Made by a program: the position numbers and the translations under genes
Source: Lachnospiraceae bacterium
GTDB taxonomy: Bacteria; Bacillota; Clostridia; Lachnospirales; Lachnospiraceae
Length of the DNA stretch: 64,000 nt
Direction: 5' to 3'
Assembly: GCA_022791575.1 (NCBI GenBank)
Contig: JAAVZI010000029.1
Location: forward strand, 1-64,000
Part shown: positions 9,648 through 20,256 of the stretch, in pieces
Numbering within the stretch: the stretch's first letter is position 1
Layout of the letters: each line of letters starts with the position of its first letter
Notes under the pieces: generated by a model
The model's input: only the letters and a program-made list of their open reading frames with translations
What the model was told of the DNA's origin: nothing
Databases searched by the model: none

Positions 9648-12600
9648 TTATGATTCCTTTGCTTTCTTGGATCGTTTTTTTAATACGATTATGAGGATCA
9701 AGGCGCCTGCTGCCATGGCAAAACCGATAATCGAACCCCAGAACAGCTTCGTATTCGCATACCAAAGCACAAAAATATTCGTTGAGACTGTGAAGTTGTC
9801 CACGGAATAGGCATCCGCCGCATTACCTGCTAGATCCTTAACATCAACAACAAAGGATTGATTCAGGCCGTTTTTCATCTCAAAGCCATACACGCCATCG
9901 CCAAGCTTCTTAAGATCTTCTGCGTCCATTTTCTTTCCATCCATCTTCACTTCAATGGAATCCGCATCCAGATTGGCGTCTGACAGGGTAAGCTCCACAT
10001 TATATGCCGCGTCATTAATCTGCTGCCCGCTTTCCGCATTGGCTGAGATATTTGGTTTCGTGCGGTCAATTGTGAAATCAATCACCCCTTCTTCATTATT
10101 AATATTGCTGTTTATATTCTGTGCCTTGTCATGGGTCACAATATTAATAGTATAGCGTCCGTCATTTTTGAAATTGTTCTCATTCGTCAGGCTGTAAATA
10201 TTCTCATACCAGCCGCCTTCTCCTATTCTTACATTTTTTTCATAATTATTTTCGTCCAGCGTAATCTTCTCCGCCGAGCTTCCGTTATTTAATGTCAGTT
10301 CTGTCTGTTCTGCCCCCTGCGTATCCACTTCATCCACATTTATCTCATGAAGCTGTACGCTCACTTCCCCATTGACGTATTTTCCGTCAAGCTCATTTTT
10401 ATATTCTTTTCCTTCCTTATTCTTGTGTGTTGTTTCAATCCAGAATACCGAGCCGTCGCGATTCACAGAAAAATTAACTGCTTCATACGATCCCTGTGTT
10501 CCGCTGCCGTTATCGGCTTCTATAGTGGAAACCGTATGGTTCGCCCTGTCTGTTGCCCTGCAGGAAAGAGTATAATAACCATCCTCCTGCAGATTGTCTA
10601 CCGTATACTGATATATGCTTTCACCTTCCTGCGTCGTACTTGCCTCTACATTGCCAAGACTGATCGGTTCATTTTCATATGCGAAAGTATTCTCACCAAT
10701 CTTCTTTTTGACAACTGCATTTAATTCTGGAACAAAATCACCCTCTGAAATATTTTTATCTGTAACTGTAATGCTGAAACCGATTGTGTCCTCTTTGTTG
10801 GCCGATTCATTCTTTACATTTGTAACCGTGATCACGGGCATCTTTGTATCAATCGTCATCTGTTCTGATACATATTCCGTCATTTTGTTCGTCGATTTAT
10901 CGGTATAATTGACTGTCATATGATAATCGCCGTCGCCGCTGATGGTAAATGTTCCGGTGTGTGTATCCACGCTGTTATCGTTCCACTGCACATTGACAGG
11001 ATAATTGCCGCCGTCCCTTGTCACAGCTACATTCACGTCTTCTGAATAGAAATTGGCCTCCTCAATGACAATCGTCACGTTAATATCCTGATCATAGTAA
11101 TTGACATTGTTAAATGTCTGAATCGGGCTGTTATAGGTGACGGATGCCGTTGGCGCAATATTATCTACAATGATTCTTCTGGTATCCTCAAACTCTGTAC
11201 TCCATTCTGCCCTGTCATAGGCATAAAATTCTACGGTTCCATTAAACTGGCTGTCAGCAGCAAGCGCTCCTTTCGGAATGGTAAATTGTGTCGTTGCCCT
11301 TGCACCGTTATATTCGATCGCTGCATTGGTCAGTCTCTCGTTAAGAAGTTCCTGGTTCACAGCGCTTACTCCCTCGCTCTTCATGTAGCTGTAATCCATG
11401 TACCATATACCAGAGATATCATCTTCTGCACTGATTGTTACTGTCATCTGCCTGTCATAAAAACCAAACGTTACAGCCTCCAGGATCCGTTCCAGAACAT
11501 TTTCGCTATAGTCTACCGTAAGGTTTGACGGTGCAGTCAGGTCAACCGTAAATAAATCCTCACTATAATCCGCACTTGCATTCTGTGCCAAATCCTTATA
11601 ATCGATATCAAATGTATAATTAGCCTCAGCAGAATAAGTAATTCTGGCTGTATAAACATTTCCCTTCTTTGTCCAACTGCTCCTGTTTGCAAGATATCCT
11701 GCATAATCCTCAACAAAAACTCTGTTTCCCTCTACATCTGTGGCTTTGATCATTGCCGCAATATCATCTGCACGGAAATTATGTTCTGTCACGGTTATGG
11801 TTGCCGACTGTCGGGAATTATAATAATTTCTTCCATCTATGGTATTCTTAACATCATGGTTGCTATATTCTACATATACATGTGGATTCGTCTTATCTAC
11901 CGTTATATCCTTTGATGTATAGGAAACCCTTCCGCTCTCTGCCACATTACTAGAGATATTAGCGGCATTGGCAGACAAATCTTTGTATACAAGAGTGAGA
12001 ACGTAATCAGAATCCGTATCGTATGTAATCTGGAACGTATGTACATCCCCATTATTTTGCCATTCAAAAGTCCGGTAATCTCGTCCTCTGGCCTCCGGAA
12101 TACCGAATTCATATGGTTGGGAATCACTTGGCAGATACTCTGTGTAAGTTACATTTTCATTGTCATCTGTCTTCTTAAGCAGAATTCCCACATTATGAAT
12201 CACACCGTCCGCAGCCTGTGTTCCTTCGAAAAAGTTCGCTTCATTAATCGTTATCGTCGCTCCGACATCTCCATTAAAAAATACCTGTGTGGCATGATCA
12301 TACCTGTCCGTTGTCGCTCCATATGCATTAATAAGCTGAACCTTTGTATTCTCTGCATCAATGGCCCTATAATCTATACTCACCTGCGGGCTTACATTAT
12401 CAATTACATTGATTCTTGCTGTATCCTTTACATTCTGTCGGTTAGCAGAACGATCATAAGCGGTTGCAGATATATATCCTCTGCTGGAAGCCGGAACCGT
12501 AAATGATGCGGTTGCAGTCTTTCTGTTATTCGAATAGCCGGAAGGGATCAGTCTCTGCGCCTCTTCCATATTGTTGTTGATATTGCTTGTATGATCCTGT

Positions 12601-15600
12601 TTCACAAGCTGCCATTCAAAATAATCCACACCGGAAGTTGCATCGTCTGATTCAATTGTTACCGTCATATCCGGTTGATAAAATCCGAAAGTCAAAGCTC
12701 CGATAAATTTACTTACAATTCTCTGACTGTATGTAATCTTCGGTGCGGTTGCCCTTACCTTATCTACTGTAAAGCGTATATTGTAATTGGTTGCCATAGG
12801 ATTTTTAGCAATATCCGTATATTGAATTGTAAAGCTGTAATTCGCATCCGATTTAAAAGGGATAGCAGCTGTCCAGCAATTCGGATCCAAGGCATCTCTG
12901 GTCCAGTTTTCCCACCTAGTCAGATCCGGAGCTATAAACGCCGCAACATCCTGACCTGTCACATCCTTTGCTGATATCTCTATCTTCACTTCATTTGGCC
13001 GGAAATTACGATCTGTAATCTTTATGGCTGCAGTTCTGTTATGATCATAATACTCACACCCATTCACGGTCTGGATCAGATTATTATTATCATAGGTAAC
13101 CTCATATACTGGTTTTACCGTATCAATAGTAATGATATTAGATCTGTAAGAGCCTGTTCCCTGAGCGTCAATGTATTCCGCTGACTGGTATTCCATATCA
13201 TTATCGGATCGGTCTGTATAATCGATTGTAATGACATAATCACCGTCTTCACGCAGAACAACGGTTTTTTTATGCGTCATTGCTTCTCCGGTCACCCATG
13301 CGCTGATATCTCCATTGATACTTTCTGTCACATCCACTCCATCCCGCTGAATGTGAATCTCCATATCTTCATAAAAGTTGGCCTCATCCACTGTGATGAC
13401 TGCTGTCGCAGCGCCATTATAGATAAATCTTGTATTCTCATCATGATCCGTAACCGTTTGTCTTGTAACTGACGTCTGTGTATCCTTCTCAATGCTGTCC
13501 TGCAATGGTCCCTGATAGGCAATTGTTACCTGCGGAGCAATATCATCCACAATCGTTACCCAGTCGTCGTTATAGTCTTGATTGCCTGCAGTATTTGGGT
13601 CTGCATCCGACCTGATATATAAATAATTCGCTGCATTTGCTGTAAATTCTCCCCTAAACTGTGCTGGAACGGTAAAGGTAATTGAGCTTTTTCCATTTCC
13701 CAGATCGGCAGCTGTTATATCCTTAATACAGCCTTTGTTTCCTGCCTGTATCCTTCCATCTGCAGCACTAATCCGCAGCCCTGTCGGCAGTTGTACATCC
13801 GTCGCTTCCGCAGAACCCTGCGTCTTCATGTTCACTTCAAAATAATCTACACCGGAGATTACATCTGCTGCTTCTACTGTTACCTTTAATGGCTTATCAT
13901 TCATATTGTAATATCCAAACGTCAGTTTGGTCAAAAGTGTATCCACAAATGTTCTGACTGGCTCACTATAACTGATCTTGATATCTGTCGGACCCGTCCG
14001 GTCTATTACAAACTCCTGATAATAGGGCTCACCTGGGTCATTACCCGCAATATCCGCATAATCTCCAAATTCCACGATATAATGGGCTTCCTTAGTAAAT
14101 TCTACTTTTGCCAGCCAGGTATCAGGATCTTCTGCTGACCGCTGCCAATCTGACCATTGATTCAGCTTGGGATATGTATATCCTGAAATCTCTTTTCCAT
14201 CTACATTTACGGCTTTCACATTCCATATAATTTCATTCGGACGGAAATTACGATCTTTAATTTTGATCTGTGCTGTTCTGCTTTCTCTAAAATAATCACA
14301 ATCGTTGATTCGCCGAACACTATTATTATTGTCATATATAATCTCATATTCTGGCCTTATTGTATCAATTGTAATAATATTAGAAGTATAAATACCCTGT
14401 CCTTTCTTTGCTGCATATTCATCCGATTCATAATCCATAACATTTTCAGCAATATCAGAATAAGTGACTCCTATCACATAATCTCCATCTGTTTTTAAAG
14501 TAATCTCCCTATGATAAGTATCGTTTCCATCAGATACCCAGTCCCCAACTACGTATACGGAACCATCCGCTGCCGCCTTCACTCCATCACATGTGACAGC
14601 AATCTGCATATCCTTTAAATCCTTGTTAGCCTCAACTAACTGAATAGTTGCTTTTACTTCACCATTATATACGAATCTTGTATCCTCATTTGGGTCTGTT
14701 ACTGTTTCTCTGCCCGGATTTTCTGCATTTTCAGCATCCTTTTGCACTTTATTTGCCAATTTCCCGCTGTAGCGGATGCTGGCTTGTGGATGAATGGTAT
14801 CTACAATAACCACTTCTTTGTCTTCCTTGCCTGTAGTAGCATTACCAACATGGTCGACTGCCAATACAGTCATATTACCTCTAAGCTGTTCTGCAGCATG
14901 TTCCGGAAGTTCCACAGTTGCTGTATATTTATGCTTGTTATCCGGATCCTGTATTGCAGCTACTGTCCCTTCTGCCGATTCTTTATTCTGTTCACTTGCT
15001 CCCTGCTGCCTCTTATAAAACCACTGGAATTCTTTTACCCCTGACATATAATCATATGTAGTAAATGTCACTTTTACCTTTGGTTTATATATGCCAAAAG
15101 TAATGGCACCAAGCACTTTATTTATAGGATTCTGACTCTCATAAGAAACCTCCGGCTCATCCGGTGCAGTTGTATCAATCGCAAATTCTTCACTAATCTT
15201 ACTTGGAAGTTCATTGCCCGCAAGATCCTTATAATTAAGTTCCAATTTATAATCCGCCTCTTTATTAAACGGAATTCTGGCAATCCAGCAACCGTCCTTA
15301 TAATCCCATTGTTCCCATAAAGTGAGATCCGGTATGTTATAACTAATGCTGCTTCCTGTCACATCTACTGCTGATAGAGTAACTTCAACCTCATCCGGGC
15401 GAAAGTTCTTGTCTGTTATCTTTATTACAGCACTGCAATCCGGACTGCAATAATGCTTCTTCTCTTTTTCATATACAAATGTTCCTTCATAGTCTATTTC
15501 ACAAGAGGGTTTTTCTTGATCTATAATAATTTTATTAGATATATATTCCCCTTCACCAGAAACCACCTTCCCCTTCTGATAGGATTGATGATACTTCATG

Positions 15601-16709
15601 TGATTGCCGGATTTATCTATATAATCTGCAATCTTAAGCACATATACTCCATTATCTTTCAACATTACTTTTTTGGTGTACTGATTGGTATTCGGATTTT
15701 TCTGCCATTCCTTTTCAATCTCAACAGCGCCTTCTGCTACTGGCACACCATCCTTTTCTATTGCAAGATCTACCTGATTCTGTTTGTCAAAATTGGCTTC
15801 TTCGACTGTAACGTCTACCGCTACACCACTGCAATACACATACTCTGTGTTCTCATCTTCACTTCCTGCTTCCACGGATTCCCGACTCACTCCGCTAACG
15901 CGGTTTTTCAAATAGGTGGAATCATACTGAACGGTAATATCTGGCTGTACACTGTCAACAATAAACAACGAACTCTCATAACTGTCACTCACATTTCCTA
16001 CAAAATCGGTCGCTGTTACTTTTAAAATCCCTCGAAGCTGTTCACCTTTTGTTTTGGGTAATTGAATCTCTGCCGTATAGCCGTCCGCGCCTTCCACTGC
16101 CTGCACAGTAGCCTCTTGATAAGATTCTGCAATACCAGTACCCGCCTCTGCTTGTTTCACATACTGCCACCTAAATTCCTTGATTCCGGAGATTTCATCG
16201 CTGCCCTTGATAACAGCTGTAATTTCATCAGAAGCATAGATAACACCATCTTCTGTTGGTGCAGTTGAATATTCAACTTCTGTAACAGCAGGAGCGGTTG
16301 TATCAATCACAACTGTTTCAAAATCAGTTTTTGTAATACTCGTTCCTGATGCCTCAAACTGATAAGAACCTGCGCCACTCAGCGTAAATGATACTTCTTT
16401 CCGTGATACATCCCAATTACCGATTACCGGAACGTCACTCCCATCTCTTTTCACCTTTACAGCGCCCTGTGTAACCGCAACTGCCGGATTAAAACGCATC
16501 GTCAAAATTGTATCTGCATTATAATAATGTACGTTCTGATCATCCACATAGCTTTCTTTAGGATATAAGAGCGTTATTGTCTCACTACCTTTCTGCTGTA
16601 CATACAGAGCCTCTTCTTGTGCCGATAACGGCAATACACTAACTACGAGAATCAATGCAGCAAATAACGATACAATACGATTCATTAATTTTCTCTTTTT
16701 TCTATTCAT
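9648..16709 (-). CDS. Giant membrane-anchored surface protein with ~400-residue Ig-like super-repeats
   Basis: About 2353 residues. It has an N-terminal signal (IVSLFAALILVVSVLPLSA), a very long exported part and a C-terminal membrane segment followed by a Lys-rich tail (KKRSKKAKES). There is no LPXTG. The exported part repeats a composite unit of about 1.2 kb: a strand with TFGFY/TFGIY (codons near plus positions 15105, 13920, 12690 and 11465), an SGV-x-F/Y-E-W turn, an I-x-Y-x-G strand, a DGDYV...YTD segment, and a DRNFRPNE strand (near 15395, 14236, 12990 and 11775). Each block ends with an F-x-VD-x-T-x-P joint typical of bacterial Ig-like domains. I chose the ATG at 16709 (MNRKKRK) because AGGAG lies ten bases before it; the frame extends 27 codons upstream into the previous gene. 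It is probably a rod-like ectodomain that senses or adheres, embedded in a kinase/phosphatase operon. Confidence 0.85.
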   Translation of the reverse strand: MNRKKRKLMNRIVSLFAALILVVSVLPLSAQEEALYVQQKGSETITLLYPKESYVDDQNVHYYNADTILTMRFNPAVAVTQGAVKVKRDGSDVPVIGNWDVSRKEVSFTLSGAGSYQFEASGTSITKTDFETVVIDTTAPAVTEVEYSTAPTEDGVIYASDEITAVIKGSDEISGIKEFRWQYVKQAEAGTGIAESYQEATVQAVEGADGYTAEIQLPKTKGEQLRGILKVTATDFVGNVSDSYESSLFIVDSVQPDITVQYDSTYLKNRVSGVSRESVEAGSEDENTEYVYCSGVAVDVTVEEANFDKQNQVDLAIEKDGVPVAEGAVEIEKEWQKNPNTNQYTKKVMLKDNGVYVLKIADYIDKSGNHMKYHQSYQKGKVVSGEGEYISNKIIIDQEKPSCEIDYEGTFVYEKEKKHYCSPDCSAVIKITDKNFRPDEVEVTLSAVDVTGSSISYNIPDLTLWEQWDYKDGCWIARIPFNKEADYKLELNYKDLAGNELPSKISEEFAIDTTAPDEPEVSYESQNPINKVLGAITFGIYKPKVKVTFTTYDYMSGVKEFQWFYKRQQGASEQNKESAEGTVAAIQDPDNKHKYTATVELPEHAAEQLRGNMTVLAVDHVGNATTGKEDKEVVIVDTIHPQASIRYSGKLANKVQKDAENAENPGRETVTDPNEDTRFVYNGEVKATIQLVEANKDLKDMQIAVTCDGVKAAADGSVYVVGDWVSDGNDTYHREITLKTDGDYVIGVTYSDIAENVMDYESDEYAAKKGQGIYTSNIITIDTIRPEYEIIYDNNNSVRRINDCDYFRESRTAQIKIKDRNFRPNEIIWNVKAVNVDGKEISGYTYPKLNQWSDWQRSAEDPDTWLAKVEFTKEAHYIVEFGDYADIAGNDPGEPYYQEFVIDRTGPTDIKISYSEPVRTFVDTLLTKLTFGYYNMNDKPLKVTVEAADVISGVDYFEVNMKTQGSAEATDVQLPTGLRISAADGRIQAGNKGCIKDITAADLGNGKSSITFTVPAQFRGEFTANAANYLYIRSDADPNTAGNQDYNDDWVTIVDDIAPQVTIAYQGPLQDSIEKDTQTSVTRQTVTDHDENTRFIYNGAATAVITVDEANFYEDMEIHIQRDGVDVTESINGDISAWVTGEAMTHKKTVVLREDGDYVITIDYTDRSDNDMEYQSAEYIDAQGTGSYRSNIITIDTVKPVYEVTYDNNNLIQTVNGCEYYDHNRTAAIKITDRNFRPNEVKIEISAKDVTGQDVAAFIAPDLTRWENWTRDALDPNCWTAAIPFKSDANYSFTIQYTDIAKNPMATNYNIRFTVDKVRATAPKITYSQRIVSKFIGALTFGFYQPDMTVTIESDDATSGVDYFEWQLVKQDHTSNINNNMEEAQRLIPSGYSNNRKTATASFTVPASSRGYISATAYDRSANRQNVKDTARINVIDNVSPQVSIDYRAIDAENTKVQLINAYGATTDRYDHATQVFFNGDVGATITINEANFFEGTQAADGVIHNVGILLKKTDDNENVTYTEYLPSDSQPYEFGIPEARGRDYRTFEWQNNGDVHTFQITYDTDSDYVLTLVYKDLSANAANISSNVAESGRVSYTSKDITVDKTNPHVYVEYSNHDVKNTIDGRNYYNSRQSATITVTEHNFRADDIAAMIKATDVEGNRVFVEDYAGYLANRSSWTKKGNVYTARITYSAEANYTFDIDYKDLAQNASADYSEDLFTVDLTAPSNLTVDYSENVLERILEAVTFGFYDRQMTVTISAEDDISGIWYMDYSYMKSEGVSAVNQELLNERLTNAAIEYNGARATTQFTIPKGALAADSQFNGTVEFYAYDRAEWSTEFEDTRRIIVDNIAPTASVTYNSPIQTFNNVNYYDQDINVTIVIEEANFYSEDVNVAVTRDGGNYPVNVQWNDNSVDTHTGTFTISGDGDYHMTVNYTDKSTNKMTEYVSEQMTIDTKMPVITVTNVKNESANKEDTIGFSITVTDKNISEGDFVPELNAVVKKKIGENTFAYENEPISLGNVEASTTQEGESIYQYTVDNLQEDGYYTLSCRATDRANHTVSTIEADNGSGTQGSYEAVNFSVNRDGSVFWIETTHKNKEGKEYKNELDGKYVNGEVSVQLHEINVDEVDTQGAEQTELTLNNGSSAEKITLDENNYEKNVRIGEGGWYENIYSLTNENNFKNDGRYTINIVTHDKAQNINSNINNEEGVIDFTIDRTKPNISANAESGQQINDAAYNVELTLSDANLDADSIEVKMDGKKMDAEDLKKLGDGVYGFEMKNGLNQSFVVDVKDLAGNAADAYSVDNFTVSTNIFVLWYANTKLFWGSIIGFAMAAGALILIIVLKKRSKKAKES

Positions 16710-16734
16710 GTTCTTTATTCTCCTGTCCATCATT

Positions 16735-17214
16735 CTAGTTTTCTCTCTGCATTTTCGTCTGTCCGGCTGTAAACCGAAAGTTCTTTCCATTCAATATACA
16801 ATGCATACAAAAGGAAAAGACAAACAGTGCAACAATTATATAACAGAAATACCCACTGCCGTCTGTACATGCAAATACCGCCACGCATACAACAAAACTG
16901 ATGATCATGACAAGATCCGCAACTATAGCCGGCTTATTTTCAAAAATCGAAACAACACCCACCCTCTTTTGACTGTCCATCGCTTTCTTATGGATTCTCA
17001 TCCATTGTTTTCTTCTCATTGCAAGAAAAAACTGCATGATACAGCCGCCAACCAACGGAATCCAAAAACACAATCCGGAAATAATATTGACGGCAGAGGA
17101 TGATACTCTTTCCATATAAATGTCTAATGGCATAATTAAAAAGCTCGCAGACATAACAAAAAATAATAGTATTGATACAATTAATAATAGTTTATCAACC
17201 CATTTTTTATCCAA
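16735..17214 (-). CDS. Four-helix membrane protein, unknown function
   Basis: The 159-residue protein has four strong hydrophobic segments (~7-35, 42-67, 92-117, 122-145) and little else, with a basic loop (MRRKQWMRIHKK) between the second and third. The start is TTG (LDKKW) with GAGGTG seven bases upstream, overlapping the tail of the preceding gene's ribosome-binding context. I do not recognise a family. Its place between the small membrane protein and the giant surface protein suggests a membrane partner of one of them. Confidence 0.72.
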   Translation of the reverse strand: MDKKWVDKLLLIVSILLFFVMSASFLIMPLDIYMERVSSSAVNIISGLCFWIPLVGGCIMQFFLAMRRKQWMRIHKKAMDSQKRVGVVSIFENKPAIVADLVMIISFVVCVAVFACTDGSGYFCYIIVALFVFSFCMHCILNGKNFRFTAGQTKMQREN

Positions 17215-17215
17215 T

Positions 17216-17617
17216 TCAAATCACCTCGCTTGTGCTCACAAACATCATATTCTTCTCTATAATAAAATCAGGATTGTTCTTGTGTTCATTCTGCAGCACC
17301 ACGGTGCCCGAATCATTCGCCCCGGTGCCAAACGATCCAGAAGATGTTGTCGTGCCAAGATTAAGGCTCTGCGTATTGCCTTTCCTGACCTTTGCTTTCT
17401 TCTCCAGTTCTTCAAACACATTGACTTTTCCGTGATTATTGGCCGCATTGCTGTTTTTGCTTCGAATCTCCTCAATCTGGCTGCGTTCCAACGTTCCCTT
17501 AGAATCCCTCCATAGAGTCGGAACTCTGAACTTAACAAACATAACGACAGAAGTAACCATAAATCCCACCGCAAATACTGCACATATAATCCCGCTGTAA
17601 AATAATGCTTCCTGCAT
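17216..17617 (-). CDS. Single-pass membrane protein with Thr/Ser-rich cytosolic tail
   Basis: The 133-residue protein has one hydrophobic segment (~5-30), then a charged region that may form a coiled coil (RSQIEEIRSK, NVFEELEKKAK). The tail carries GTTTSSGSFGTG near 88-100 and SGTVVLQ near 105. The tail should be cytosolic and resembles kinase target sequences of the Thr-Thr type. GAGGGGG precedes the ATG. It follows the membrane kinase gene by four bases and is almost certainly cotranscribed with it, so it could be a direct substrate. No family recognised. Confidence 0.7.
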   Translation of the reverse strand: MQEALFYSGIICAVFAVGFMVTSVVMFVKFRVPTLWRDSKGTLERSQIEEIRSKNSNAANNHGKVNVFEELEKKAKVRKGNTQSLNLGTTTSSGSFGTGANDSGTVVLQNEHKNNPDFIIEKNMMFVSTSEVI

Positions 17618-17621
17618 ATAG

Positions 17622-19451
17622 TTACACCCCCTCTATCAGAATCGTATTATTCTTGTCTGCATTAATCTTATCAATTGCCCGGTTCAGATTCTCTTTGATG
17701 TTATCAATCTTATTTGGATCATCCGGGTCATCATAGGTTTTAAGGTCATTCAAGATAATATCCTTTATCTGATTGACGAATTCAACCATTTCCTCCGACG
17801 TTACACGTTCCTCTTTATTCTTAGTCTTGGCATAAAAATACTGTGAATTTTCCTGCAAAATATACACCAGCTTCTCCAATGTCTCTGCCTTGACCACATC
17901 ATCCACCTCTTTGTCGCCGCCACTCATATAATCCAGCAATCTTTGATTCGTATTCCAAAAAGAATAGTAGGGATTGCTTAAGGTTCCATCATCGTTAATC
18001 CCCTCTATATGATTCCGTGCTATTTCATCCCCCACTTCAAAATCTCCGTCATCTGTCCTTGCCATTTCATCTTTCTTGCTCCAGAAGAACGAAATCAGAT
18101 AATACATTTCTGAAAGGGTATATTTCTGCTCTTTCAATCCTGCGGTCTCATCTGCCCTCTCATTGGAAGCAGCCTCCAGAACACCTTCAAAGTAAGGACG
18201 GGATTTGCTGATTGAAGCATATTTGTCGCCATTCGCTCCTTCATACTCATTCCAGTACCGCTTTCCAATCTTATAACATACATAGGCATAATCTTCGGGA
18301 TACTCTTCTTTTAAATGCGTCTTTCTGGAAGAAGTGAGACATTTGTCAATATCCGCACTCAGCATCGCGTCTTCTGGAAGCCCTCCCTCCGGCTCAGACT
18401 CATAAATACGCTTTTCTTCAATGTAATCTGCCAGCTTCCTGTATGCCTCTGGATTGTCTTCATCCTGCTCAATAGCCTGTTTATATCCGGCATAATCCCC
18501 CTGCTCAATCAACGTCTGGTAGGTATTACTTTTGATCGAATTGGCTCCGGCAAAGCATCCTGCTGAAGAAATCGTGAATACAACGGTCATAATTGCTGCT
18601 GTCATAAAGTAATGGATCTTACTCTTAAGCTTTTTCTTATATTCCACTTCAAATTTATCCAAATTTTCAAGGACATATGTAATTTCTGCACAGGACTGGT
18701 ACCGGTCATTGGGATTTAACTGTGTACATTTCTGTATCATCCACTCCAGTCCGCTTGACAGTGATGGATTCCAATGGCGGATTGGATATATTTCATAAGG
18801 CGGCTCCGCCGGGTTCTTACCTGTTACCAAATGATATAATGTCACACCGAAACTATAAATATCCGTTCTCGCGTCCGTCTGTCCCTGGCCGCCGAACTGT
18901 TCAGGGGCCGCGTAGCCGCGGGTACCAATCGCCTCTGTATCACCGGCTTTCCCTTCTTTCCACTCTCTTGCAATGCCAAAGTCAATTAGGCGCACACTTC
19001 CGTCTGGCTTTAACATAATATTTGCCGGCTTCATATCCCTGTAAATAACCGGCGGGCTCTGCGTATGCAGATAATCCAGTACCTCGCTAAGCTGTTTCGC
19101 CCATTCAATTACTGCCTCCTGTGGCTGCGCTCCATATGCATCCAGCACTTTATTCAGGGATTCTCCTTCTATATAATCCATAATGACATATACATTCTGC
19201 GACTGGTCAATAATATCCACTATACGCGGTAAGGTAGGATGATCGAACTTTTTCATCAAATTCGCTTCATCCAGCAATGCTTTTAACGCCACCTGTTTGC
19301 TCGCATCATCTTTATCTTTGCGGAATTCCTTGATTGCCCACTGTTTATTCAAACGCTTATCCATGGCAAGATAAACGATCGACATGCCTCCGCGCCCTAT
19401 TTCTCTTAAAACCTCGTACTTTCCATCAATGATTTCTCCCCTTCGAGCCAT
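17622..19451 (-). CDS. Membrane-bound Hanks-type Ser/Thr protein kinase
   Basis: The 609-residue protein has an N-terminal kinase domain (~10-265) with GRGGMS glycine loop, AIKEF Lys, catalytic loop VIYRDMKPAN (Tyr in place of the HRD His, a common variant) and LIDFGIAR. A membrane segment follows at ~277-300 (AAIMTVVFTISSAGCFAGA). The rest, about 300 residues, is acidic and helical with TPR-like spacing and should lie outside the membrane. There are no PASTA repeats, so it is not a PrkC/PknB-type muropeptide sensor. GGAGG lies nine bases before the ATG. It lies immediately downstream of FHA and PP2C genes; the FHA-PP2C-kinase order matches known phospho-signalling modules. Confidence 0.93.
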   Translation of the reverse strand: MARRGEIIDGKYEVLREIGRGGMSIVYLAMDKRLNKQWAIKEFRKDKDDASKQVALKALLDEANLMKKFDHPTLPRIVDIIDQSQNVYVIMDYIEGESLNKVLDAYGAQPQEAVIEWAKQLSEVLDYLHTQSPPVIYRDMKPANIMLKPDGSVRLIDFGIAREWKEGKAGDTEAIGTRGYAAPEQFGGQGQTDARTDIYSFGVTLYHLVTGKNPAEPPYEIYPIRHWNPSLSSGLEWMIQKCTQLNPNDRYQSCAEITYVLENLDKFEVEYKKKLKSKIHYFMTAAIMTVVFTISSAGCFAGANSIKSNTYQTLIEQGDYAGYKQAIEQDEDNPEAYRKLADYIEEKRIYESEPEGGLPEDAMLSADIDKCLTSSRKTHLKEEYPEDYAYVCYKIGKRYWNEYEGANGDKYASISKSRPYFEGVLEAASNERADETAGLKEQKYTLSEMYYLISFFWSKKDEMARTDDGDFEVGDEIARNHIEGINDDGTLSNPYYSFWNTNQRLLDYMSGGDKEVDDVVKAETLEKLVYILQENSQYFYAKTKNKEERVTSEEMVEFVNQIKDIILNDLKTYDDPDDPNKIDNIKENLNRAIDKINADKNNTILIEGV

Positions 19452-19479
19452 CTTGATACACCTCCAGACTGTTTTTATT

Positions 19480-20256
19480 TTAATGCACTGCTTTTACAAG
19501 TAATGCCGTAATATTATCTTTCTCGTTTCTTTTTTTGTTCAGATTAATTAGATCTACAAGACTTTTTTTCATTACTTTTTCATCTGTAAGCAGAGGCGGC
19601 GCCATTACGCCAAATATTTCCTGTTCTGAGATTTCATGACGAAATCCGTCGCTGCAAAGTAAAAACACATCATCTTCTTTCAACACCCCCGTCTGGATAT
19701 CCGGCACAATCGTCTTGGATGCGCCAATACACTGCAACAATACATTTTTGCGGTTGTCAGCCGCTGCTTCCTCCGGTGTCATCCTCCCCATCTCTACTTC
19801 CCTCGCAACAAGTGTTTGATCTTTGGTAAGCTGAACAATGCTGTCTCCAAGCTTATAAATTCTGCTGTCTCCTATCTGAATATATATGTACTCATGATTG
19901 ACAATCAATATTGCTGTAAGTGTTGTTCCCATTGAATTATGACTGTTATTACCATATTCCATAATTTTTTTGCCCTGATCTACGGCAATCCCATTCCATC
20001 TCTGTCGAATCTGCGTGAAATCTGGTTTTGCATGACCATTCAACATTACTGGAAATTCATTCTCAAACCAATTTGAAAAAGCATTTACCACAAATGCACT
20101 TGCCAGTTCTCCATTCTCCAAGCCTCCCATGCCGTCACAAATAATTGCAAATGCAATATTTGACTCTGATGTCTTTGCAATCTTCAAACCAAATGCATCC
20201 TGGTTGATTTTCTTGGATATCCCTACATCTGTATGTGCCGCTGACAAAAATCTCAT
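19480..20256 (-). CDS. PP2C-family protein Ser/Thr phosphatase (copy 1)
   Basis: The 258-residue protein shows the PP2C motifs: SKKINQDAFG near residue 14, CDGMGGLENG near 38, GDSRIYKLG near 128, CSDGFRHE near 205 and RNEKDNITALLV at the end. It is soluble. Its ATG overlaps the TGA of the upstream FHA gene (ATGA), which implies translational coupling, and it precedes the membrane kinase by 28 bp. It is the best candidate for the phosphatase that resets the ETT-array FHA protein. Confidence 0.92.
   Translation of the reverse strand: MRFLSAAHTDVGISKKINQDAFGLKIAKTSESNIAFAIICDGMGGLENGELASAFVVNAFSNWFENEFPVMLNGHAKPDFTQIRQRWNGIAVDQGKKIMEYGNNSHNSMGTTLTAILIVNHEYIYIQIGDSRIYKLGDSIVQLTKDQTLVAREVEMGRMTPEEAAADNRKNVLLQCIGASKTIVPDIQTGVLKEDDVFLLCSDGFRHEISEQEIFGVMAPPLLTDEKVMKKSLVDLINLNKKRNEKDNITALLVKAVH

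Noticed and set aside
9648..9760. Sortase (LPXTG) anchoring of the giant surface protein
   Set aside because: The C-terminus has a membrane helix and Lys-rich tail but no LPXTG-like motif before it.
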